A stretch of DNA of 64,000 nt from Pseudacidovorax intermedius (lineage in GTDB: Bacteria; Pseudomonadota; Gammaproteobacteria; Burkholderiales; Burkholderiaceae_C), in contig NZ_QQAV01000017.1 of NCBI RefSeq assembly GCF_003350475.1, positions 1 to 64,000 on the forward strand, written 5' to 3'. Position numbers and translations under genes: made by a program. The number at the start of each line of letters is the position of its first letter. The stretch's first letter is position 1. Shown one piece after another: positions 25,608 through 32,655 of this stretch. The notes under the pieces are model-generated. The model worked only from the letters and a program-made list of their open reading frames with translations. It did not search any database and had not been told where the DNA came from.

Positions 25608-26594
25608 ATGCAACATCGTCGTCAATTCCTCCACACCCTCGGCGGCGCGGCCGCCCTGGGCGCCCTGTCGCCCCTGTCGGCCTTCGCCCAGGCCATCGAG
25701 CAGGTCAAGATCATGTACGGCTTCCCGGCCGGCAGCGCCGGTGACACCGTCGCCCGCCGCGTGGCCGAGAAGATCGCCGGCACCCCTTATGCCAAGGGCG
25801 CCTATGTCGAGAACAAGCCGGGCGCCGGCGGCCGCATCGCGGTCGAGACGCTGAAGAACTCCACGCCGGACGGATCCGTGCTCACGCTGGCACCGGTGTC
25901 GGCCCTGTCGGTCTATCCGTACATCTACCCCAAGCTGACCTACAAGCCGGAAGACGTCACGCCCGTCTCCATCGGTGCCATCATGTTCCACGGCCTGGCC
26001 GTGGGCCCGGCGGTGCCGGCCGAGGTGAAGACGCTGAAGGACTTCCTGGCCTGGGCCAAGGCCAACCCCGGCCAAGCCAGCTACGGCTCGCCGGGCGCTG
26101 GCTCGATGCCGCACCTGCTGGGCGCGCTGCTGGGCATGCGCTCGGGCGTGGAGCTCAAGCATGTGCCCTACCGCGGCACCGTGCCCAGCATCACCGACCT
26201 GGTGGGCGGCCAGATCGCCGCCGCCATGAACCCCAGCGGCGACTACCTGCAGTACATGAAGAACGGCCGCGTGCGCGTGCTGGCCACCTCGGGCAAGAAG
26301 CGCTCGCCCTACCTGCCCGACGTGCCCACCTTCACCGAGCTGGGCTACCCGGACGTGACCTCGGAGGAATGGTTCGGCTTCTACGCCCCGGCCAAGACGC
26401 CGGCCGCCACGCTGGCCTCGGCCAACGCGGCGATCAACGCGGCGCTGAAGGACAAGTCGGTGATCGACTCGCTGGCACTGGTGGGCCTGGTGGCCCACGG
26501 CACCACGGCGCAGGACATGGCTGCGGACCAGAAGGCCGAGTACGAACGCTGGGGCCCCCTGGTCAAGCAGATCGGCTTTACGGCGGAATCTTGA
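25608..26594 (+). CDS. Tripartite tricarboxylate transporter (Bug family) receptor
   Basis: 328 residues. A twin-arginine-like or Sec signal (HRRQFLHTLGGAAALGALSPLSAFA) precedes a periplasmic binding domain typical of Bug/TctC proteins: IMYGFPAGSAGD, ENKPGAGGRIA, LKDFLAWAKANPG, PYRGTVPSITDLVGGQI, LPDVPTFTELGYP. These bind small carboxylates or aromatic acids. No TctA/TctB membrane genes occur nearby, which is common for this family. Its place between two feruloyl-esterase genes suggests an aromatic-acid ligand. Confidence 0.9.
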   Translation: MQHRRQFLHTLGGAAALGALSPLSAFAQAIEQVKIMYGFPAGSAGDTVARRVAEKIAGTPYAKGAYVENKPGAGGRIAVETLKNSTPDGSVLTLAPVSALSVYPYIYPKLTYKPEDVTPVSIGAIMFHGLAVGPAVPAEVKTLKDFLAWAKANPGQASYGSPGAGSMPHLLGALLGMRSGVELKHVPYRGTVPSITDLVGGQIAAAMNPSGDYLQYMKNGRVRVLATSGKKRSPYLPDVPTFTELGYPDVTSEEWFGFYAPAKTPAATLASANAAINAALKDKSVIDSLALVGLVAHGTTAQDMAADQKAEYERWGPLVKQIGFTAES

Positions 26595-26710
26595 ACTCCC
26601 CCAGGCTGCGCGCTTCGCGCTTCGCCAACCCCCTCGCGGGGGCGCTCCCGGCGGCCTGGCAAAGCCAGTTCCGCGGGAGCCCTGGCGTGGCCTGCTCCGC
26701 GGCCATTCGA
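26593..26710 (-). repeat. Dispersed intergenic repeat, copy A (minus orientation)
   Basis: About 118 bp starting at the stop codon of the TTT receptor gene. Read on the minus strand it contains GGCCGCGGAGCAGGCCA and, after a variable stretch, GGAACTGGCTTTGCCA, both also present in the same order in copy B at 30783-30908 on the plus strand. The remainder is alignable but diverged. It can be read as a short Arg/Pro-rich frame, but I regard it as a non-coding repeat element. Confidence 0.75.
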
Positions 26711-26801
26711 CGCACAACGCGCTCGGTGTCGTGACGCCGTTGCCTCCCGATCTGGCCGGCTCTTACGATGCCGGCTTCGCGCCGTTTGCGAGACCCCGAC
26801 C

Positions 26802-28496
26802 ATGAACACCTTCCGCCTTGCCGCCATCGGCGGTGCCATCGCCCTGCTCAGTGCCTGCGGTTCGCGGCCGCCCGAGGCGGCCACGGCCATGAAGGCGGCG
26901 CGCCCCGGCGAACTGCACACCTGCGAAAGGCTGGAAGCCGCGCCGGGCGTGGTGTTCACCACTGTGCGCAGCGTGCCGGCCGGGCCGGTGGCCATCCGCG
27001 GCGGCAGCGAACAGGCGCCGGCGCATTGCCTGGTGCAGGGCCGCATGGCCGAGCGCACCAGCACGGTGGACGGCCAGCGCTACGCCATCGGCTTCGAGCT
27101 GCGGCTGCCTCAGGCCTGGAACGGCCGCTTCCTGTTCCAGGCCAACGGCGGGCTGGACGGCGTGGTGGTGCCGGCGCTGGGCGGCATCGGCGGCGGCGGG
27201 CCACGCACCAATGCGCTGTCGATGGGCTTCGCGGTGGTCAGCAGCGATGCCGGCCATCCGGCGCCCAATCCGCGCTTCGGCCTCGATCCGCAGGCGCGCC
27301 GCGACTACGGCTACAGCGCCGTAGCCCAGCTCACGCCCGTGGCCAAGCAGCTGGTGGCCCAGGCCTATGGCCGCCCGGCCGACCGCTCCTACATCGCGGG
27401 CTGCTCGAACGGCGGGCGCCATGCCATGGTGGCGGCCTCGCGCCTGCCTCAGGCCTTCGACGGCGTACTGGCGGGCGACCCGGGCTTCCACCTGCCGCGC
27501 GCGGCCGTGGCCCAGCTCTACGGCGCGCAGCAGTACGCGGCGCTGGCGACGGCCAAGACGCCGCAGGGCGATCCCGACCTGCAGACCGCGTTCACACCCG
27601 GTCAGCTCCAGACCCTCTCGCGCGCCGTGCTGGCGCGCTGCGACATGCTCGACGGCCTGACCGACGGCATCGTGGGCGACGTCAAGTCCTGCCAGGCCCG
27701 CTTCAACCTGGGCCGCGACGTGCCCACCTGCACCGCCGGCCGGCAGGACAGCTGCCTGGACCCGGCCCAGAAGATGGCCCTGGCCCGCGTCTTCGCCGGC
27801 GCGCGCGACAGCAGCGGCCGGCAGATCTACAGCAGCTTCCCCTTCGACCCCGGTGTCTCCGGCGCCAACTGGCGCGAGTGGAAGCTCGCCAGCCCCGCCA
27901 CCCGCGATGCCGGTGCCGTGGCCTTCATCTTCAGCACGCCGCCGATGGCCGACCGGCCGCAGGGCCTGCCCTTCGCGCTCGGCTTCGACATGGACCGCGA
28001 TGCACCCCGCATCGACGCCACGCAGACCCCGTACGACGAATCGGCCATGGCCTTCATGGTGCCGCCCAATGCAGAACGCCTGCAGTCGCTGCGGGCCCGG
28101 GGCGGCCGCATGATCGTCTACCACGGCACCGGCGATCCGGTGTTCTCGTCCGACGACACGGCCGCGTGGTACGACCGCCTGCAGGCCACGCACGCCGGAC
28201 GCGCGAGCGAATTCGTGCGCTACTTCCCGGTGCCCGGCATGAACCACTGCAGCGGCGGCCCCTCGACCGACCAGTTCGACATGCTCACGGCATTGGTCGA
28301 CTGGGTCGAGGGCGGCCACGCGCCCGAGCAGGTGCTGGCCGAGGCCCGCGGCCCTGGTTCGCGTCAGCCCAACCCCGAGGTGCCCGCCAGTTGGGCGCCC
28401 GACCGCACCCGGCCGCTGTGCCCCTATCCCGCCGTCGCCCGCTTCCGTGGCGGCGACACCGAACGCGCGACCAGCTTCGCCTGCGTCGCGCCCTGA
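26802..28496 (+). CDS. Tannase/feruloyl esterase family lipoprotein (paralogue)
   Basis: 564 residues, closely similar along its length to the protein at 23759-25573 but without the Ala-Pro linker. Lipobox LLSAC (Cys19). CS-D-HC motif: Cys201-Ser202, Asp445 and His482-Cys483. The two proteins share strings such as GGCSNGGRHAMVAAS, VYHGTGDPVFSSDD versus its counterpart, and MNHCSGGP, indicating gene duplication with divergence. It likely hydrolyses a related set of plant phenolic esters. The gene starts just inside the segment bracketed by the two dispersed repeats. Confidence 0.92.
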   Translation: MNTFRLAAIGGAIALLSACGSRPPEAATAMKAARPGELHTCERLEAAPGVVFTTVRSVPAGPVAIRGGSEQAPAHCLVQGRMAERTSTVDGQRYAIGFELRLPQAWNGRFLFQANGGLDGVVVPALGGIGGGGPRTNALSMGFAVVSSDAGHPAPNPRFGLDPQARRDYGYSAVAQLTPVAKQLVAQAYGRPADRSYIAGCSNGGRHAMVAASRLPQAFDGVLAGDPGFHLPRAAVAQLYGAQQYAALATAKTPQGDPDLQTAFTPGQLQTLSRAVLARCDMLDGLTDGIVGDVKSCQARFNLGRDVPTCTAGRQDSCLDPAQKMALARVFAGARDSSGRQIYSSFPFDPGVSGANWREWKLASPATRDAGAVAFIFSTPPMADRPQGLPFALGFDMDRDAPRIDATQTPYDESAMAFMVPPNAERLQSLRARGGRMIVYHGTGDPVFSSDDTAAWYDRLQATHAGRASEFVRYFPVPGMNHCSGGPSTDQFDMLTALVDWVEGGHAPEQVLAEARGPGSRQPNPEVPASWAPDRTRPLCPYPAVARFRGGDTERATSFACVAP

Positions 28497-28513
28497 CTTT
28501 CCGCCCGCTTCCC

Positions 28514-30211
28514 ATGGATTACGCCCCCCGCCCTGAAGACGTCCGCTTCCTTCTCGACGCCGTCCTCGGCGCCTCGCAGCAGCTCGCGCGACTGGCGCCG
28601 TTCGCCGAGGTCGATGCCGACCTGCAGGCCCAGGTGCTGGAGCAGGCCGCCACCTTCGTCGGCGAGGTGATCGCCCCGCTGCAGCGTGACGGCGACGAGA
28701 TCGGCTGCCGCCTCGAAGGTGGCCAGGTCCACACGCCACCCGGCTTCGCCGCCGCCTATCAGGCTTTCGTAGAAGGCGGCTGGCCCAGCCTGTCTGCTGC
28801 GACCGAGGACGGCGGCCAGGGCCTGCCCGCCGTGCTCGAAGCGGTGCTGTACGAATGGCTGGCCGGTGCCAACCACGGCTTCACCATGGCGCCCGGCCTG
28901 CTGCATGGCGCCTACGAATGCATCCGCCACCACGCCAGCGACGACCTCAAGGCCCGCTACCTGGGCAAGGTCGCCACCGGCGAATGGCTGGCCACCATGT
29001 GCCTGACCGAGGCCCATGCCGGCAGCGACCTGGGCTTGGTGCGCACCCGCGCCGTGCCGCAGGCCAATGGCTGCGTGCGCGTGTCGGGCACCAAGATCTT
29101 CATCTCGGGCGGCGAGCACGACCTCACGCCCAACATCGTCCACCTGGTGCTGTGCCGTCTGCCCGATGCGCCGGCCGGTCCCAAGGGCCTGTCGCTGGCC
29201 CTGGTGCCCAAGGTGCTGGACGACGGCGCGCGCAACGCCGTGCAGTGCGAGCGCATCGAGGAAAAGATGGGCCTGCACGGCAGCCCCACCTGTGTGATGC
29301 GCTTCGACGAAGCCACCGGCTGGCTGGTGGGTGAGCCCGGCCGCGGCCTGGCCGCCATGTTCGTCATGATGAATGCGGCCCGCCTGCATGTGGCGCTGCA
29401 GGGCATCGGCCTGCTCGACGCCGCCTGGCAGAAGGCCCATGCCTATGCGCAGGAGCGCCGGCAGATGGTGGCGCCGGGTGCCGACCGGGCATCCGGCCCC
29501 AGCCTGATCGCCGAGCATCCAGCGGTGGCCCGCGTGCTGGATACGCAACGGGCCTGGATCGACGGCGGCCGGCTCATCGCCTACCGCACCGCGCTCCAGC
29601 TCGACATCGCGCGCCATGCCGAGGACGCCAAGGCGCGCGAGGCCGCGCAGCAGTGGTGCAGCTACATCACGCCGGTGCTCAAGGCCGCCTGCACGCAGCA
29701 GGGCTTCGACGGCGCCAGTGCCTGCCTGCAGGTCTTCGGTGGCCACGGCTATGTGCGCGAATGGGGCATCGAGCAGATCCTGCGCGACGCCCGCGTGACC
29801 ATGATCTACGAGGGCACCAACGAGATCCAGGCCATCGACCTGCTGGTGCGCAAGGTGCTGCCCGATGTCGGCGCCGGTTTCGCGGCCACGCTGCTGGCGC
29901 TGCGCGACGAGTTGGACGCGTCGCGCGACGTCGATGCCGATGCCCAGCGGCGTCTGGCACAGCTGCGCTACCTGACCACGCAGATCGCCATGGCCGCCCA
30001 TGCCCAGCCGCGCCTGCCCTACGAGCTGGCCGACGACTACCTGCGGCTGGTGATGGTCACGCTGCTCGCCTGGGCCTGGGCCCGCATTGAGCAGGCACCG
30101 GGCGCTGGCGAGGCGCATGCGCGCGCGGCAGCCGCCTTCCGCCGCTGGGTGCTGCCGGAGTTCGACATGCGCGCGGCGATCATCAAGAAGGCCTGCGAGC
30201 CGCAGGGGTGA
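28514..30211 (+). CDS. Acyl-CoA dehydrogenase (long, DmdC/AidB-like class)
   Basis: 565 residues, longer than the 380-residue standard because of extra N- and C-terminal domains. FAD/substrate motifs: MCLTEAHAGSDLGLVRTRA, KIFISGGEHDL, GLHGSPTCVMRFD, VFGGHGYVREWGIEQ. The catalytic Glu is in MIYEGTNEIQ. Start ATG at 28514, 18 bp after the esterase gene, so probably the same transcript. In a hydroxycinnamate cluster it could interconvert cinnamoyl-CoA and dihydrocinnamoyl-CoA thioesters, widening the substrate range to phenylpropanoates; this is inference. Confidence 0.88.
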   Translation: MDYAPRPEDVRFLLDAVLGASQQLARLAPFAEVDADLQAQVLEQAATFVGEVIAPLQRDGDEIGCRLEGGQVHTPPGFAAAYQAFVEGGWPSLSAATEDGGQGLPAVLEAVLYEWLAGANHGFTMAPGLLHGAYECIRHHASDDLKARYLGKVATGEWLATMCLTEAHAGSDLGLVRTRAVPQANGCVRVSGTKIFISGGEHDLTPNIVHLVLCRLPDAPAGPKGLSLALVPKVLDDGARNAVQCERIEEKMGLHGSPTCVMRFDEATGWLVGEPGRGLAAMFVMMNAARLHVALQGIGLLDAAWQKAHAYAQERRQMVAPGADRASGPSLIAEHPAVARVLDTQRAWIDGGRLIAYRTALQLDIARHAEDAKAREAAQQWCSYITPVLKAACTQQGFDGASACLQVFGGHGYVREWGIEQILRDARVTMIYEGTNEIQAIDLLVRKVLPDVGAGFAATLLALRDELDASRDVDADAQRRLAQLRYLTTQIAMAAHAQPRLPYELADDYLRLVMVTLLAWAWARIEQAPGAGEAHARAAAAFRRWVLPEFDMRAAIIKKACEPQG

Positions 30212-30240
30212 CGGGCCGGCGGACCTAGACTGCGATCGCC

Positions 30241-30723
30241 ATGACGCCTGCCAAGCCCCGAACCCGCAAGCCCGTTCCGCCCCCGACCACGGCACCCGAG
30301 CCGCTGGACAGCCATGTGCTCGAAAGCCTGGTGGGCTACAACGCGCGCCGCGCCTACCTGGTCGTGTATGTCGCCTTCGCCGAGCGGATGGCCGTCTATG
30401 GCCTCAAGCCGACGGATTTCTCGGTGCTCTCGCTGCTGGCGCACAACCCGGGGGCCACCTCGCGCCAGCTCTGCGCGGCGCTGGACATCCAGCCGCCCAA
30501 CTTCGTGAGCCTGGTGGCGGCCATGGACCGCCGCGGCCTGATCGAACGGCGGCCCCATCCGCACGATGGCCGGGCGGTGGGCCTGCACCTCACGCCGGCC
30601 GGCCACCAGCTCATGGTCGAGGCGGAAGAGGCCGTGATCCAGTTGGAGAAGGAGGCCAGCCACAAGCTCACCGACCGCGAGCGCGAGACCTTGATCCGGC
30701 TCTTGCAGAAGATCTACCTGTAA
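30241..30723 (+). CDS. MarR family transcriptional regulator
   Basis: 160 residues with a winged helix-turn-helix at about 50-120 (LKPTDFSVLSLLAHNPGATSRQLCAALDIQPPNFVSLV in part; then RRGLIERRPHPHDGRAVGLHLTP for the wing). MarR repressors such as CouR and FerC/FerR control hydroxycinnamate genes and respond to hydroxycinnamoyl-CoA esters. It is the last plus-strand gene of the cluster, which makes it the natural regulator of the promoter at about 20030. Not proven by sequence. Confidence 0.9.
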   Translation: MTPAKPRTRKPVPPPTTAPEPLDSHVLESLVGYNARRAYLVVYVAFAERMAVYGLKPTDFSVLSLLAHNPGATSRQLCAALDIQPPNFVSLVAAMDRRGLIERRPHPHDGRAVGLHLTPAGHQLMVEAEEAVIQLEKEASHKLTDRERETLIRLLQKIYL

Positions 30724-30782
30724 CGACGCCAGCGCGCCGCCCGGCCGCCCGGCATAGACCTCGGGTCACCCTCCTGATCGAA

Positions 30783-30908
30783 CGGCCGCGGAGCAGGCCA
30801 TGCCAGTGCACCCGAGGAACTGGCTTTGCCAAGCCTCGGGGTGCGCCCCCCTCCCGAGCCGAAGGCGACAGAGAGGGGGGAGCCGCGTAAGCGGCCTGGG
30901 AGGTGCTT
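30783..30908 (+). repeat. Dispersed intergenic repeat, copy B (plus orientation)
   Basis: Contains GGCCGCGGAGCAGGCCA at the left and GGAACTGGCTTTGCCA further on, matching copy A at 26593-26710 in inverted orientation. The right part (GGGGTGCGCCCCC, GAGAGGGGGGAG) forms additional small hairpins. It fills most of the interval between the MarR gene and the convergent SDR gene. Confidence 0.75.
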
Positions 30909-30912
30909 CAGT

Positions 30913-31677
30913 TCATGAATTCCGCACGTCCGCCACCGGCTGGGCGCCGAAATCCGGCCGCGCCAGCCAGGCCAGCACCTTGCGGGCGGCCGACTCGGGC
31001 GAGTCCAGTTGCCCGTTGCGGTGCAGGGCCTCGAAGCGGCCACGGTCGGGAAAGAGCGCTGCGTCGGCGCTGCGCAATGCGATCTGCATGTCGGTGTCGA
31101 TCACGCCCGGCGCCAGCGACACGATGCGCGCACCGCCTTCCTCGGCCTCCTCCAGCGCCACCGCGCGCGAGAAATGGTCCATGCCCGCCTTGGCGGCGCA
31201 GTAGGGAGCCTGGCTGCCCATCGCGTTGCGGCCCAGCCCCGAGGAGATGTTGAGCACCTGCCGCGGCATCGACCAGCCGGCGGTCGCCGACAGGAAGGCG
31301 CTGGTCAGCAGCAGCGCCGCCTCCAGGCCCACGCGCAGTGCCGCCGACAGCTCGCCCAGCGAAGCCCGGGCCAGTGGCGCCGTGCGCCCCACGGTACCCG
31401 CGTTGTTGATCAGCACGGCACGGCCGAGGGCGGACGCGTCCTGCGCGGCCAGCCAGGCGGCCAGCCGCTCGGCCACCGGCAGCGGATCGGCCAGGTCGGC
31501 CGACCATTGCAGCACCTCGCTGCCCGCGGCGGCGACCTCGGTCTCCAGCGCGGCATCGATGCCGCGCGACAGGCACAGCAGCCGCACGCCGCCGCGCGCG
31601 AGCAGCTGGCTCGCCATCGCACGGCCCATGCCGCGCGAGGCGCCCGTCAGGACGATGAGTTCGTGGACAGAGGCCAT
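30913..31677 (-). CDS. SDR family oxidoreductase
   Basis: 254 residues. TGASRGMG nucleotide motif at 11-18, NNAG at 91-94, catalytic Ser145/146, Tyr159 and Lys163 (YCAAK). The N-terminal LIVLTGASRGMGRAMA and the DADxxxGMDHFSRAVALEE region recall sepiapterin/benzil reductase-like SDRs, but the substrate cannot be named. ATG at 31677. It is convergent with the hydroxycinnamate cluster and followed upstream, 67 bp away on the same strand, by the permease gene's stop, so it may be the second gene of that transcript. Confidence 0.85.
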   Translation of the reverse strand: MASVHELIVLTGASRGMGRAMASQLLARGGVRLLCLSRGIDAALETEVAAAGSEVLQWSADLADPLPVAERLAAWLAAQDASALGRAVLINNAGTVGRTAPLARASLGELSAALRVGLEAALLLTSAFLSATAGWSMPRQVLNISSGLGRNAMGSQAPYCAAKAGMDHFSRAVALEEAEEGGARIVSLAPGVIDTDMQIALRSADAALFPDRGRFEALHRNGQLDSPESAARKVLAWLARPDFGAQPVADVRNS

Positions 31678-31744
31678 GGGCGAAAAACTCCTTGCAATGG
31701 AAAGTCGAGGATGGGCGAGGCAGGCCGGCGAGCGGGCGCCGCCT

Positions 31745-32515
31745 TCAGAAGAAACCATCCCACACCAGCTTGAGGCCGGTGAGGAACATGCCGCCGTAGA
31801 CGCAGCGGTAGAACCACGTCGGATCGATGCGCCGCGCCACGTGAACCCCCGCCCACACGCCCAGCGGCGCGAGCGGCATCAGCAGCAGCGAGGTGCTGAA
31901 GCTGCGCGCGTCCAGCAGGCCCAGCCAGGCGTAGGGGATCCACTTGGCGAGGTTCACCAGGAAGAACAGGTAGGCCATCGTGGCCGTGAACACGATGGGC
32001 CGCAGCTTGAGCGGCAGCAGGTAGGCGTTGATGGGCGGGCCGCCCGCATGCGAGATGAAGCTGGTGAAGCCCGACAGCACGGTGAGCACCCAGCCCGCGG
32101 CGCGCGAGGGCGGTGGCGCATCGGGGCGCGGCGGAAACAGCAGCCGCTGCGCCAGGAAGAGCAGCGTGCACACGCCCACGACGCCGGCCACCGTCGCCGC
32201 CGACAGCGCATGGAAGAGCAAGGCCCCCAGCACCACGCCCACCAGCGCCGGCGGCACCAGGAAGGCCAGCAGCCGGCGGTCCAGGTCGCGGCGGAAGGCG
32301 GCGATGCCCAGCACGTCCATCACGAACAGCAGCGGCATCAGGACGGCCGCCGCGCGCGGCACCGTGATGGCCAGCGACATGAGCGGCACCGCCAGCGAGC
32401 CGAAGCCCGCGCCGAAGCCGCTCTTGCTGATGCCCAGCAGCAGCACGGCGGGCACGGCGACCAGGTAGAAGGCAGGGTCCGCGATCGGCGGCGCGAGGAA
32501 CTCGGGGAAGGACAA
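31745..32515 (-). CDS. TauE/SafE family sulfite exporter-like permease
   Basis: About 256 residues with eight hydrophobic helices. Two family repeats are visible: SKSGFGAGFGSLAVPLMSL near the N-terminus and SGFTSFISHAGGPPINAYLLP near residue 150. Members export sulfite, sulfoacetate or other organic anions. No ATG lies at a sensible place; the start chosen is a TTG at 32515, since a longer frame would cross into the GGDEF gene and GTG codons further in would remove the first helix. Start is uncertain. Confidence 0.82.
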   Translation of the reverse strand: MSFPEFLAPPIADPAFYLVAVPAVLLLGISKSGFGAGFGSLAVPLMSLAITVPRAAAVLMPLLFVMDVLGIAAFRRDLDRRLLAFLVPPALVGVVLGALLFHALSAATVAGVVGVCTLLFLAQRLLFPPRPDAPPPSRAAGWVLTVLSGFTSFISHAGGPPINAYLLPLKLRPIVFTATMAYLFFLVNLAKWIPYAWLGLLDARSFSTSLLLMPLAPLGVWAGVHVARRIDPTWFYRCVYGGMFLTGLKLVWDGFF

Positions 32516-32655
32516 GGCGGGGCGGCCGCGCGGCGGGCCGTGGCAGGAAGAGCGAAGCGGGCATTGTGCCGAGGGCAGCCCCGGCGTGCAGGACGCGGCG
32601 CGGGAGCCCGCCCGGCCTGCGCCCGCGCGCGGCGCAGCGGCCCGCGCCCCTGCCC

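Noticed and set aside
26593-26710. Arg/Pro-rich short coding frame inside the dispersed repeat
   Set aside because: Same peptide-like pattern appears in inverted copy B with frame breaks and no ribosome binding site; it is a repeat, not a gene.
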